Below, in pieces: positions 36,742 through 44,189 of a DNA stretch of 64,000 bases. The stretch is from Alcanivorax sp. GTDB taxonomy: Bacteria > Pseudomonadota > Gammaproteobacteria > Pseudomonadales > Alcanivoracaceae. The notes beneath the pieces are model-generated. The model saw only the letters and a list, made by a program, of their open reading frames with translations, was not told where the DNA came from and ran no database searches. A program made the translations under genes and the position numbers. The stretch covers positions 2,483,933 to 2,547,932 of the forward strand of contig NZ_CP080267.1 of NCBI RefSeq assembly GCF_019431375.1. The letters run 5' to 3'. Numbering within the stretch: the stretch's first letter is position 1; every line of letters starts with the position of its first letter.

Positions 36742-37629
36742 ATGGCTCGCACTGCAGGAAAGAACGCCGCCGACTGGCCCCTACGCTGGGACCTTTTACT
36801 CCGTTACCGGCTGATAGAAGTCATTGCCCTATGGGAAGGGCGATTGACCACCAACCATCTGCAACGGGCATTCGGCATCGGTCGCCAGCAGGCCAGCAAG
36901 GATATCAATCAGTACCTGGCGGAATTCGCCCCCGGCAACCTGGAATACGATCGTTCCCTGAAGGGCTACAAGCCTGCTGCTGCTTTCAAGCCGGTGTTCA
37001 CTCGCGGCCAGGCCGATGAGTACCTGCAGATGATGCATGCCCGGGAAGACCTGAGCTGTGCATTCGAAGCACTGGATGTCCGCGAGCTGAATACCGAGGT
37101 GCTTTTGCCCCCCTCACGGGATCTTCGCCCGGCGGTGTTACGGCCCATCCTGCAGGCCTGCCGGGAAGGATTGCGGGTGGAGATTGAATACACCTCCCTG
37201 AACAATCCCGAGCCGGAATACCGGGTGATTCAGCCTCATACCGTGGTACATAACGGCATGCGCTGGCATGTACGAGCCTGGTGTGAAAAGAACAGCGATT
37301 ACCGGGATTTTGTGCTGAGCCGGATTATGGACAAGCCGGAGATCACCCTGCCCGGCGAGCAAGGTGCAGACCAGGACAAAGCCTGGCAGAAATCACTGAC
37401 CTTGAAGGTGGTGCCCGATCCGCGCCTTTCTGATGCACAGCAGAAAGTCATTGCCCGTGATTACGGGATGACGCGTGGCGCCCTGTCCATCCCCTGCCGA
37501 GCTGCCATGGCAAATTACATCGTGCAGCTATTGCGGCTGGATAATCATGATCATCGCGGCCCAGAGGCGCAGCAGGTGGTGCTCGGGAATATCAAAGAGG
37601 TGGAAAAGTGGTTATGGATTGAAACCTAA
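36742..37629 (+). CDS. WYL-domain regulator of BrxR/CapW type
   Basis: A 295-residue protein with a winged HTH in residues about 1-65 (LTTNHLQRAFGIGRQQASKDIN), a WYL domain around 140-200 (HTVVHNGMRWHVRAWCEKNSDYRDFVLSRI) and a WCX-type C-terminus. The layout matches BrxR/CapW repressors, which control BREX and CBASS loci and respond to infection signals. The ATG at 36742 lies 15 bp after operator copy B, so autoregulation is very likely. Matching operators sit before two other operons in this island, making this the best candidate for the master regulator. Its 3' end overlaps the convergent gene by 38 bp. Confidence 0.88.
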   Translation: MARTAGKNAADWPLRWDLLLRYRLIEVIALWEGRLTTNHLQRAFGIGRQQASKDINQYLAEFAPGNLEYDRSLKGYKPAAAFKPVFTRGQADEYLQMMHAREDLSCAFEALDVRELNTEVLLPPSRDLRPAVLRPILQACREGLRVEIEYTSLNNPEPEYRVIQPHTVVHNGMRWHVRAWCEKNSDYRDFVLSRIMDKPEITLPGEQGADQDKAWQKSLTLKVVPDPRLSDAQQKVIARDYGMTRGALSIPCRAAMANYIVQLLRLDNHDHRGPEAQQVVLGNIKEVEKWLWIET

Positions 37630-38002
37630 TCAGGTAGCGATCATCCAGGCCCATGGTGTAGTGGTTGTCGTGGCGAAATACCACCTTGCTGCCCGCCAGG
37701 CCGAACCAATCTTTCACCGCTGCTTTCTGGTCTTTTGTGATGGTTTTCAGGTCGGTATAGGCAACATGCCGCCTCTCGGGAACGGAGTATAAAAGCCGGC
37801 CACGCAGCACCTGGTCATAGCCCAGCCCCATGGCGGCGTTGAGCATTCCGCCATCCTCCAGGGCGGAGTGCCAGTGCTCGACATGAGCCCAATGGCTATC
37901 AATCCAGCCCAGACTGTCCGCCTGCTCCAGCTCAGAGGACGACTGCTTGCCAATGACCGTCCCCTGATACACCCAAAAAATTCCGGTAACCACGCTCATC
38001 AT
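37592..38002 (-). CDS. Hypothetical protein, tail-to-tail overlap with WYL gene
   Basis: A 136-residue protein of unknown family with many His, Trp and Tyr residues (SHWAHVEHWHSALEDGG, RHDNHYTMGL), possibly metal-binding. I chose the ATG at 38002 with GGGGG upstream; a TTG at 38020 would extend it by 6 residues. Its last 38 bases overlap the end of the WYL gene on the other strand. It is the last gene of the run led by the metallo-beta-lactamase-fold gene at 42,003. Function unknown. Confidence 0.5.
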   Translation of the reverse strand: MMSVVTGIFWVYQGTVIGKQSSSELEQADSLGWIDSHWAHVEHWHSALEDGGMLNAAMGLGYDQVLRGRLLYSVPERRHVAYTDLKTITKDQKAAVKDWFGLAGSKVVFRHDNHYTMGLDDRYLIRFQSITTFPPL

Positions 38003-38042
38003 CCAGCCCCCATCCGGCAACCATTCTTTTACCGAGGCTCAA

Positions 38043-38531
38043 TCAGGCCAGTAGAGGTTCGATCTCTGCCATTGTCTTTACCCCCTCCAGCTCTGGCGAG
38101 GGCTTTTTCGGGCTCCAGGGAAGTGCCTCATTCTCGATGATATCCCGCTGAATGGAGCTTGAAATGTTTATCATCCTGCCTTCCCGTTCAGCAAAAACAT
38201 CTCTGGCCAGACAAAGCTCCACCCTTTTCCCTTCCTCTAGCGCCCAGGTAATCCGCAACTCCTGATCATGGTGAAGGTGATCTCCATATGTCAGCAAGCC
38301 CATTCCCAGAGAGACAGGATAGGATCCAGCATAAACGGGATTATCATCTACCGTAATGACATAGACACTTTCACCAACCGAACTGAATTCGTTACGGAAG
38401 AGTGACAGCTCAAGATTCAAATCCCAGACCAGGTCATCATCGAACTGAAACTTGACGGGTTTCTCTGAGAGTAAAAACTTTCCCACCTTGATAAATTCAT
38501 GACGGGTGTGTTTGAACTTGAACCTTTCCAT
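38043..38531 (-). CDS. Possible GIY-YIG-fold protein, degenerate
   Basis: A 162-residue protein. In its middle, SVYVITVDDNPVYAGSY resembles the GIY-YIG nuclease hairpin (YxI followed by VYxG after about ten residues), and RDVFAEREG could supply the catalytic Glu. The Arg normally found about ten residues after YxG is not evident, so activity is doubtful. It lies directly after the PD-(D/E)XK-like gene in the same operon. The GIY-YIG reading is a motif-level inference with moderate to low certainty; otherwise it is a hypothetical protein. Confidence 0.4.
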   Translation of the reverse strand: MERFKFKHTRHEFIKVGKFLLSEKPVKFQFDDDLVWDLNLELSLFRNEFSSVGESVYVITVDDNPVYAGSYPVSLGMGLLTYGDHLHHDQELRITWALEEGKRVELCLARDVFAEREGRMINISSSIQRDIIENEALPWSPKKPSPELEGVKTMAEIEPLLA

Positions 38532-38554
38532 AGCTCTCCCTTCTTGTTCGTCTG

Positions 38555-39385
38555 CTAGCCTTCAAATCCACGGCACGGCTTCAATGACCACTTGTCCAGC
38601 GACACATCCTGACCAAGCTCTCTTTCATAGACGACTTCAAGAACTCCGTCCGGCAATGACTTCAGGTTTCTGGAGCCATTCGCAGCTGGCCAGACAATGG
38701 CTTTGACAAAATCAGGAGAGTAGCGGTCGACCTCGGGAATAATAGCCCGAATGAGCTTCTCCAGCGCCTCCGTCATCTCAGCATTCCCCTTGAAAAGGTC
38801 AGTGAAGTTTTGCAGCTGGCAATCCAGGCGTGTGAGCTCTCTGGCATATTTGAGCTCGATCAGCGCCGGGCGCCAATCAGCCTCACCCTTCCTCTTCCCC
38901 ACCGCCAGCAGATCACAGCGAACTATCCCGTCTTTCTTGTCTGCACTGAGATAAACATGATTTTTTGAGTCTCCCAGTGAGATCTCATCAAGACAAAACC
39001 TGAGTTCATCAAAGTGATCCTGCAGCCCCAACACCTGGATCAGATCTCTCTGGCTTCTCATCGCCATTCGGATGATATAGGTTTGCAGCCTTCGCTCTTC
39101 CTTGTTGCCTTCTACTTCTTTTACGTCGACTTTCGCATCCTGCGAAAATCTGGACCGCACGCTTTTCAATGTCTTGAGAGAACTTTTGCCATAGCCAACC
39201 AGGGGCGACTCAGGCGCAAGGGAGACGGGGCGGAATGACTCGCCACAGATCCGGACATACTTGTCTTCCCTTGCCCATTCGTACAGCTGGTCCTCAATAT
39301 CGTGAAGCTCTTCTGCCCTTTTCTTCATGTCTGAGGACAACCTTCTCAGAACGACCGCAGGCACATCCATTTTCTCATTCCCCAT
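38555..39385 (-). CDS. Possible PD-(D/E)XK nuclease-like protein
   Basis: A 276-residue protein. Within IVRCDLLAVGKRK and, about 20 residues on, ALIELKYARE, it shows D-x(n)-ExK: Asp in CDLLAVG and ELK in the next strand, with hydrophobic strands on both sides. This matches the core of the PD-(D/E)XK fold used by many restriction and repair nucleases. The N-terminal half is a charged helix. The start at 39385 follows AAGGAAG. An IS3 element inserted 51 bp upstream separates it from the metallo-beta-lactamase gene. The nuclease assignment is a motif inference. Confidence 0.5.
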   Translation of the reverse strand: MGNEKMDVPAVVLRRLSSDMKKRAEELHDIEDQLYEWAREDKYVRICGESFRPVSLAPESPLVGYGKSSLKTLKSVRSRFSQDAKVDVKEVEGNKEERRLQTYIIRMAMRSQRDLIQVLGLQDHFDELRFCLDEISLGDSKNHVYLSADKKDGIVRCDLLAVGKRKGEADWRPALIELKYARELTRLDCQLQNFTDLFKGNAEMTEALEKLIRAIIPEVDRYSPDFVKAIVWPAANGSRNLKSLPDGVLEVVYERELGQDVSLDKWSLKPCRGFEG

Positions 39386-39503
39386 AACAACATCTTCCTT
39401 AATTATTCTTGTGTCGATATCCAGGATACGAAGACCTGTAGTGGTCTAATGAATCCGGACACCAACGTAGGTGGTAAAGTTACCACCTTAATCGAGGTGT
39501 CAG

Positions 39504-39812
39504 ATGACCAGAAAACGACGTTCCTTTACTCCTGAGTTCAAGCAGGAAGCCGCCAGCTTGGTGTTGGATCAAGGCTACACTGTTCCCCAAGCCAGCACAT
39601 CGCTTGGTGTAGTTGAGAGCGCGCTGCGGCGCTGGGTCAAGCAGCTTGAGGCTGAACGCCAAGGTGTTACCCCCAAAGGCAAGGCTCTTACCCCGGAACA
39701 GCGCCGGATACAGGAGCTTGAGGCTCGGTGTGAGCGCCTGGAACGGGAGAAGAACATTCTAAAAAAGGCTACTGCTCTCTTGATGTCGGACGACTGGAAT
39801 CGTACGCGCTGA
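39504..39812 (+). CDS. IS3-family transposase OrfA
   Basis: A 102-residue protein with the HTH of IS3 OrfA: FTPEFKQEAASLVLDQGYTVPQASTSLGVVESALRRWVKQL, followed by a leucine-zipper-like helix. It binds the terminal repeats and, by a -1 frameshift at A6G, is fused to OrfB. On its own it may act as a regulator. Intact. Confidence 0.9.
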   Translation: MTRKRRSFTPEFKQEAASLVLDQGYTVPQASTSLGVVESALRRWVKQLEAERQGVTPKGKALTPEQRRIQELEARCERLEREKNILKKATALLMSDDWNRTR

Positions 39813-40664
39813 TTGACCAATTAAGTGAGCAAGAGCCTGTGGAATTGGTCTGTTCAGCGTTTAATGTGCATCGTTCCTGTTACTACGAACACCGTAAGCG
39901 GTGCCGTCGTATTGATGCGGAGAGGGTAGCCTTGAAAGCCAAAGTGAACTGCTTATTCAATCAGAGTCGCAGCTCGGCGGGAAGCCGTACGATACAAGGG
40001 CTCCTCAATGAGCAGGGGGAGGAAATTGGCCGTTTCAAGGTACGCAGTCTTATGCGTGAACTCGGGCTGGTCTGCAAGCAGCCCGGGCCTCATGCTTACA
40101 AGCAGGCGACAGTAGAGCGGCCCGATATACCGAACCATCTGGATCGAGAGTTTACGGTGGCAGCCCCGAATCAGGTGGTGTGGAGATATCACCTATATCT
40201 GGACGGGGAAAGGCTGGAGTTACCTGGCTGTCGTGCTGGATCTCTACGCCCGGCGAGTTGTGGGCTGGGCCATCTCCAGCCACCCGGATGCAGATCTGGT
40301 GGTGAAGGCCCTGGATCATGCCTGGGAGCAACGAGGTCAGCCTGAGAAAGTCATGTTCCACTCGGATCAGGGCAGCCAATATGCCAGTCGCATGTTCCGG
40401 CAGCGGTTGTGGCGCTATCGGATGCAGCAAAGCATGAGCCGGCGGGGCAACTGCTGGGATAATGCGCCAATGGAAAGGCTGTTCCGTAGCCTGAAGTCAG
40501 AATGGGTGCCGACAATGGGCTACCGCAACTTGCCTGAAGCAAAGAAAGATATCGGTGACTATCTGATGGGTTACTACAATCACCACAGGCCACACAGCTA
40601 CAACGGCGGAATCGCCCCTGCGGTGGCAGAAGAAAAACCTAAATCACTGTCCGGGATTAGTTGA
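39768..40664 (+). pseudogene. IS3-family transposase OrfB, frameshifted
   Basis: The first part (frame entered by -1 slippage, with CYYEHR and later the RSLMRELGLVCKQPG region) runs to about 40,175. The rest continues in another frame with the DDE core VLDLYARRVVGWAIS, HSDQGSQYAS and GNCWDNAPMERLFRSLKSE. Comparison with the family reading QVWCGDITYIW shows that 2 bases (TG) are missing around 40,175-40,182. The first catalytic Asp region is thus out of frame with the rest, so no functional transposase is expected unless this is a sequencing error. Confidence 0.85.
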
Positions 40665-40704
40665 CCACTACAACCGTTCCTTTCCGTTTCATCCCTTCGA
40701 CCCC

Positions 40705-42003
40705 CTATAGCACCAGCTCATCACCGTTGCTCATTTGATGAGTATTCTCAAAATGACGATCAAAATCAGCGGCATTCAAGGTGTGCACCGGAACCAGTCG
40801 CTTCGGCGCAACCCCATCCGCCAGCCTCTTCAATGTATGGAGATACGCATGGCCACTGGTGTGTAGGTATTGCCACTTCGCACCCGCAAGCTCCTCAATT
40901 CTTGAGAATGCATCCTGCTTTTCCCTGTAACCGTTCCACATTGAATACACCAGCTCGGGCTTCACTCCTGCCTCCATGAAACCCCGGCACAGACTTTTTG
41001 TGACCCCATTTGAGACTCTGAAAAGGTACTTTCCCGAGCTGAAATCAACCTTCGATCGATTGATATGCCTTGGTGCATACCGCAGCAGATAGCCTTCTCC
41101 CCACTGACGAACCACAGTATCACGCTGATTTTTGGGGTAATACACCTTCAGGTGATCATTGGCGTGGGGAGGAAGCCCCGGAGATAGGGCCTTCAGTTTA
41201 TCCAGAAGGATCATCTGATAGAGATCGATCACCAGCTCCCTTCCCGAACGCCTGGCCGCACGATAAAGGCTCACTGTTCTGTCGATATTGCTGCCCGAGC
41301 CTGCCACGAACACCGGAGCCTCCTGACTGGTCATCAGGTCAACCAGCGCCTGCTCGATGGATCCTTCGTCAGGAAAGGTGGAGGGATGCCCATCATCCAG
41401 CGTCGTGCCCTCCATCAACATGACATCCGGCTCTCTGACAGCATTGATCACGTAATCGAGAGTTGCGGATTTGCGTCCGTGCCCGCGGAAATCCCCGGTA
41501 TAGAAGACGGCTTTTCCATCCACCTCCACAAGCAGGCTGCAGGCACCGAATGCCGAGTGATCCATCAGGAAAGCAGTGACTTTGAAAGGACCAACCTCGA
41601 AGACCTTCCCCGGGCGATACGTCCTGCATCCATCCAACCGGGCAACCCTCATGGAGCCATCGTAGAAGGCATTACCGACTTCCATCAGCACTTTGGCTGC
41701 CTCACTGATAAAAACCGGAATGTCCCCAGGCACGTAGTCGATCAGACCATAGTGGTCCGGGTGAGCATGGCTGATGATAAAAGCCAGAGGCCGATTATCG
41801 TTGCTGACCACATCAAGGAGAATTTGGTTTTCCAGACTGGGGGCCTTTGTGGCTGCAGCATCAAGCTCGCGCCCGCCGGCGGCCATCAAGGGCATGCCAT
41901 AATCGAGGATGATGGAATCCTTGCCATGAGATATGCGGATACAGCTGCCGCCAATCGTATCCGCTCCCCTGTGCAACGTAACGCTAGTCCTGATCTCGCT
42001 CAT
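40705..42003 (-). CDS. Metallo-beta-lactamase/beta-CASP-like hydrolase
   Basis: A 432-residue MBL-fold protein. It shows SHAHPDHYG (HxHxDH, about residues 98-105), DHSAFG, FYTGDFRGHGR and a C-terminal HTSGHA plus PVHTLN, the full motif set of the RNase J/beta-CASP-type hydrolases. These enzymes act on RNA or DNA ends using two zinc ions. The start ATG at 42003 lies about 42 nt after the predicted start site of operator copy C. It is the first gene of a minus-strand run with two nuclease-like proteins and one unknown, cut by the IS3 element. A nucleic-acid-processing role is likely; substrate unknown. Confidence 0.82.
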   Translation of the reverse strand: MSEIRTSVTLHRGADTIGGSCIRISHGKDSIILDYGMPLMAAGGRELDAAATKAPSLENQILLDVVSNDNRPLAFIISHAHPDHYGLIDYVPGDIPVFISEAAKVLMEVGNAFYDGSMRVARLDGCRTYRPGKVFEVGPFKVTAFLMDHSAFGACSLLVEVDGKAVFYTGDFRGHGRKSATLDYVINAVREPDVMLMEGTTLDDGHPSTFPDEGSIEQALVDLMTSQEAPVFVAGSGSNIDRTVSLYRAARRSGRELVIDLYQMILLDKLKALSPGLPPHANDHLKVYYPKNQRDTVVRQWGEGYLLRYAPRHINRSKVDFSSGKYLFRVSNGVTKSLCRGFMEAGVKPELVYSMWNGYREKQDAFSRIEELAGAKWQYLHTSGHAYLHTLKRLADGVAPKRLVPVHTLNAADFDRHFENTHQMSNGDELVL

Positions 42004-42051
42004 CCAGCTTCCCCCTCTGGCAATATCGGCAAGATCCCATATTACGAATAC

Positions 42052-42106
42052 GATATAGACATGGCCATACTGGCTACATGTTCATGTCGTATTTTGGAAT
42101 ATGTCG
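42052..42106 (-). promoter_or_regulatory. Copy C of the shared 40-bp promoter/operator block
   Basis: Positions 42,067-42,106 match copies A and B. The -10 TATATC is at 42,052-42,057 on the minus strand, at the same offset from ATACTG as in the other two. Transcription should start near 42,045 and run into the metallo-beta-lactamase gene at 42,003. Confidence 0.7.
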
Positions 42107-42385
42107 CATCTTCACGCATATCCCAAAGAAACCTCTATCGAGTCAACTGGCTCAGGGAAATCACACTCTAAATCTGAAACAGGTCAAGAGGCACTGGATT
42201 AAATCTTTATACTCAATATATGGCATCCTCAGCCGCTTTGGCTGCACTTCGCTAGCTGCTCAAATGAACCATTCGATCGATGGTTGGTTCTCGGTAATTT
42301 TGGCCCGACATTGACCAAGTAGGGGCCCATATACATGGCATCTCCCATGTTACCGTAAATAATGTAAGCAACCGTCCAATCGAAA
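42107..42385. other. A+T-rich gap without a gene
   Basis: Between operator copy C and the next minus-strand gene I see no convincing gene. The only structure is a palindrome with arms AACCAT and ATGGTT around TCGATCG (42,267-42,285). A short plus-strand reading frame covers part of the gap but lacks a ribosome site and crosses the operator. The base composition turns A+T-rich here and stays so to about 43,780. Confidence 0.5.
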
Positions 42386-43111
42386 TTAAATAGATACTAA
42401 AATCTCATAAACCCTATCACCAAACCGTTGAATTGACGCGTTTCTCACAAGGCCATTAGCATTAACCATAAATGGAACAACCACTACAAGTGCTCCATCA
42501 CTATTACAAACCCATCGCAACTCTCTATCATCTATAATCTCCGTGTTAAATTCCGCCCCCTCTTCATGAAAAGCCTTTAAAAAGTCATCAGCATATGACT
42601 TACCCAAGCACAATATTAATTTTGGCTTGTATTTCTTGGCCCACCCTCTTATTTGAGGAAAGCGACATTCACTGCACCACTCCAGATAATCAAACTTACT
42701 CCCAAACCCGGTAACAACCTCAAAATCCTCAATCCATCTCTTCTGGCTGGTATCCTTAAACCCTATGGGGTACAGATTCATCTTGAAATAACCACTGTCA
42801 CACCCAACAAACGGCTTATTATTCTCTGCAAAAGATTTATATTCCTCCACAGATCCACCACTAATTGCAGACAGAATCTTCATGACTTGCCAGTTGAAGA
42901 TATAAGCGAGATTCTCTTGCCAGCTGGAATATCCTGGAGGAGGGGTAGAAACATCATCTAAAAGACTTCCTTCCAGTTCGACAGGAGAATGCCCTCCACC
43001 CCATTCAATACCACAGACCCAAACCGAGGGCTTATCGGGATTGCCGATATCACCCCCGTCGCATCCAGAGTATCCAGCCCCCCACTCTTCGAATCTATCA
43101 ACAACCGACAT
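42386..43111 (-). CDS. Hypothetical protein, possibly uracil-DNA-glycosylase-like fold
   Basis: A 241-residue protein, A+T-rich in base composition compared with its neighbours. The opening KPSVWVCGIEWGGGHSP and later PKLILCLGKSYADDFLKAF resemble the first and the central strands of the uracil-DNA-glycosylase superfamily (a hydrophobic strand followed by a Gly-rich loop, then LxLGxxA). The rest does not carry the catalytic motifs I would need to call it an active enzyme. It is followed downstream by nothing in the same direction except the IS-bearing operon beyond copy C. Call held at hypothetical. Confidence 0.5.
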   Translation of the reverse strand: MSVVDRFEEWGAGYSGCDGGDIGNPDKPSVWVCGIEWGGGHSPVELEGSLLDDVSTPPPGYSSWQENLAYIFNWQVMKILSAISGGSVEEYKSFAENNKPFVGCDSGYFKMNLYPIGFKDTSQKRWIEDFEVVTGFGSKFDYLEWCSECRFPQIRGWAKKYKPKLILCLGKSYADDFLKAFHEEGAEFNTEIIDDRELRWVCNSDGALVVVVPFMVNANGLVRNASIQRFGDRVYEILVSI

Positions 43112-43144
43112 AACCCCACCCTTCTTTTCTTACTATTCCTGCAC

Positions 43145-43531
43145 TTACGATATCGCGATAAGGCGAAACTTATTGACCGTGTGTTTTGCCTCTTTACTTG
43201 ACAAAATCCTGTGCACGACCCTCTTGAATGACTCGTCATCCTCCGCTCTATCTTCGCCTACTGGCTCGACACTGCACTTCACGATCGCAGGATATATACC
43301 TCCTCCGTGTGTTACCGACAGTAGCTCTTGCGCCATATCCTCATTGTTTTCAGGAAAGACAGTAAACGATATCTTAATACGTCCAGAATCATTGATTTGC
43401 TTGACATCGGCTAGCACCAAGCCTTTCAAGCTTGATTCAAGGTATTCTTTCTGAGCGTTCAATATGTGCTTAGGCAAATCCATATCTGGAAGCTCGGACA
43501 AATCACCCCACAAGTTTTCAATATCTGCCAT
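43145..43531 (-). CDS. Hypothetical protein
   Basis: A 128-residue acidic protein of unknown family. It has a strand GRIKISFTVFPENNED and a helical C-terminus. It begins with a purine-rich leader (AAAGGGGG) and lies 33 bp upstream of the gene at 43,111 in the same direction, so the two are probably one unit. Both are more A+T-rich than the surrounding island, which suggests separate acquisition. Confidence 0.5.
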   Translation of the reverse strand: MADIENLWGDLSELPDMDLPKHILNAQKEYLESSLKGLVLADVKQINDSGRIKISFTVFPENNEDMAQELLSVTHGGGIYPAIVKCSVEPVGEDRAEDDESFKRVVHRILSSKEAKHTVNKFRLIAIS

Positions 43532-43741
43532 TTATCCCCCTTTCATTTATCAATAATTAATATCTAAAGCCAATCCGATATGAGCATATCTGATTACTCT
43601 TATCTCATGTGTTAATTATCAACATTAATATTTCCCACAGCCTTTCATTGATTTAAACGCCCACCTATCAGCCACACCTTATCGTTTCAGATTGAGCAAT
43701 GATTATTCAAGAATTTTTCAAATACATATCACCCCAATGAA

Positions 43742-43766
43742 GCCAGGAAGGAATCGCCTTCCTGGC
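43742..43766 (+). promoter_or_regulatory. Perfect 10-bp hairpin in the Gly-zipper gene leader
   Basis: GCCAGGAAGG and CCTTCCTGGC flank a 5-nt loop, ending 19 nt before the start codon at 43,786. The ribosome site ATGGAGG lies outside the stem. It may be an attenuator, a transcript stabiliser or a terminator remnant; no T-run follows. Confidence 0.5.
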
Positions 43767-43785
43767 CCTATCTCATGGAGGTTTC

Positions 43786-44118
43786 ATGATCATTCAATGT
43801 CCGTCCTGCCGCTCTATCCGGGTCGTCGCGTTGCAAAATGGCCGCAAAGTTGGCGGTTCTGTCGGTACGGTTGCCGGAGCCGCCAGCGGCGTTGCCATGG
43901 CAACTAGCGGAGCTCGCGTCGGTGCGACCGTCGGTATGGCGTTTGGGCCTGCTGGATCAGCTATTGGCGGCATCGCCGGTGCCGTGCTTGGAGGCCTGGC
44001 CGGAGGAGTCGCCGGCGGTGAAGCGGGTGCTGCTTTGGGCTCCCGGCTCGACGATACCTATCTCGACAACCTGGAATGCCTGGACTGTGGACACAGCTTT
44101 CGCCTGGACTCCGAGTAA
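43786..44118 (+). CDS. Zinc-ribbon protein with glycine-zipper insert
   Basis: A 110-residue protein in which CPSC (residues 5-8) and CLDC near residue 98 form the two halves of a zinc ribbon. Between them lies a segment of about 65 residues with GxxxG repeats (GTVAGAASGVAMATSG and GGLAGGVAGG), which is a glycine-zipper able to insert in membrane. The start follows GGAGG. Such proteins occur at the head of plasmid or ICE accessory modules next to RadC and DUF932 genes. The biochemical role is not known. A terminator follows. Confidence 0.65.
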   Translation: MIIQCPSCRSIRVVALQNGRKVGGSVGTVAGAASGVAMATSGARVGATVGMAFGPAGSAIGGIAGAVLGGLAGGVAGGEAGAALGSRLDDTYLDNLECLDCGHSFRLDSE

Positions 44119-44143
44119 CCCCTTCTCTTATCTGCTCATTTTT

Positions 44144-44169
44144 GAAGCCCGCCTTGTGCGGGCTTCTTT
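44144..44169 (+). terminator. Rho-independent terminator after the Gly-zipper gene
   Basis: GAAGCCCGC and GCGGGCTTC form a 9-bp stem with a CTTGT loop, followed by TTT. It ends 21 bp before the RadC-like start at 44,190. Confidence 0.75.
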
Positions 44170-44189
44170 ATGCCGCTTTGGAGGCCTGA

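Larger units (their letters stand above)
39437..40672 (+). mobile_element. IS3-family insertion sequence with 3-bp target duplication
   Basis: The 1236-bp element is bounded by imperfect inverted repeats: TGTAGTGGTCTAATGAATCC at the left end and, on the other strand, TGTAGTGGTCAACTAATCCC at the right end. A 3-bp direct repeat ACC flanks it (39,434-39,436 and 40,673-40,675), typical for IS3-family insertion. It carries orfA and an orfB that should be joined by a -1 frameshift at A6G (39,761-39,767). orfB has a second, unplanned shift, so this copy is probably dead. It sits inside the operon led by the gene at 42,003. Confidence 0.92.

Noticed and set aside
39400..39436. Possible fourth copy of the 40-bp operator just left of the IS3 element
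   Set aside because: Only GTGTCGAT and an A+T-rich stretch resemble copy B. The ATACTG and TACAT parts are missing, so the match is too weak.
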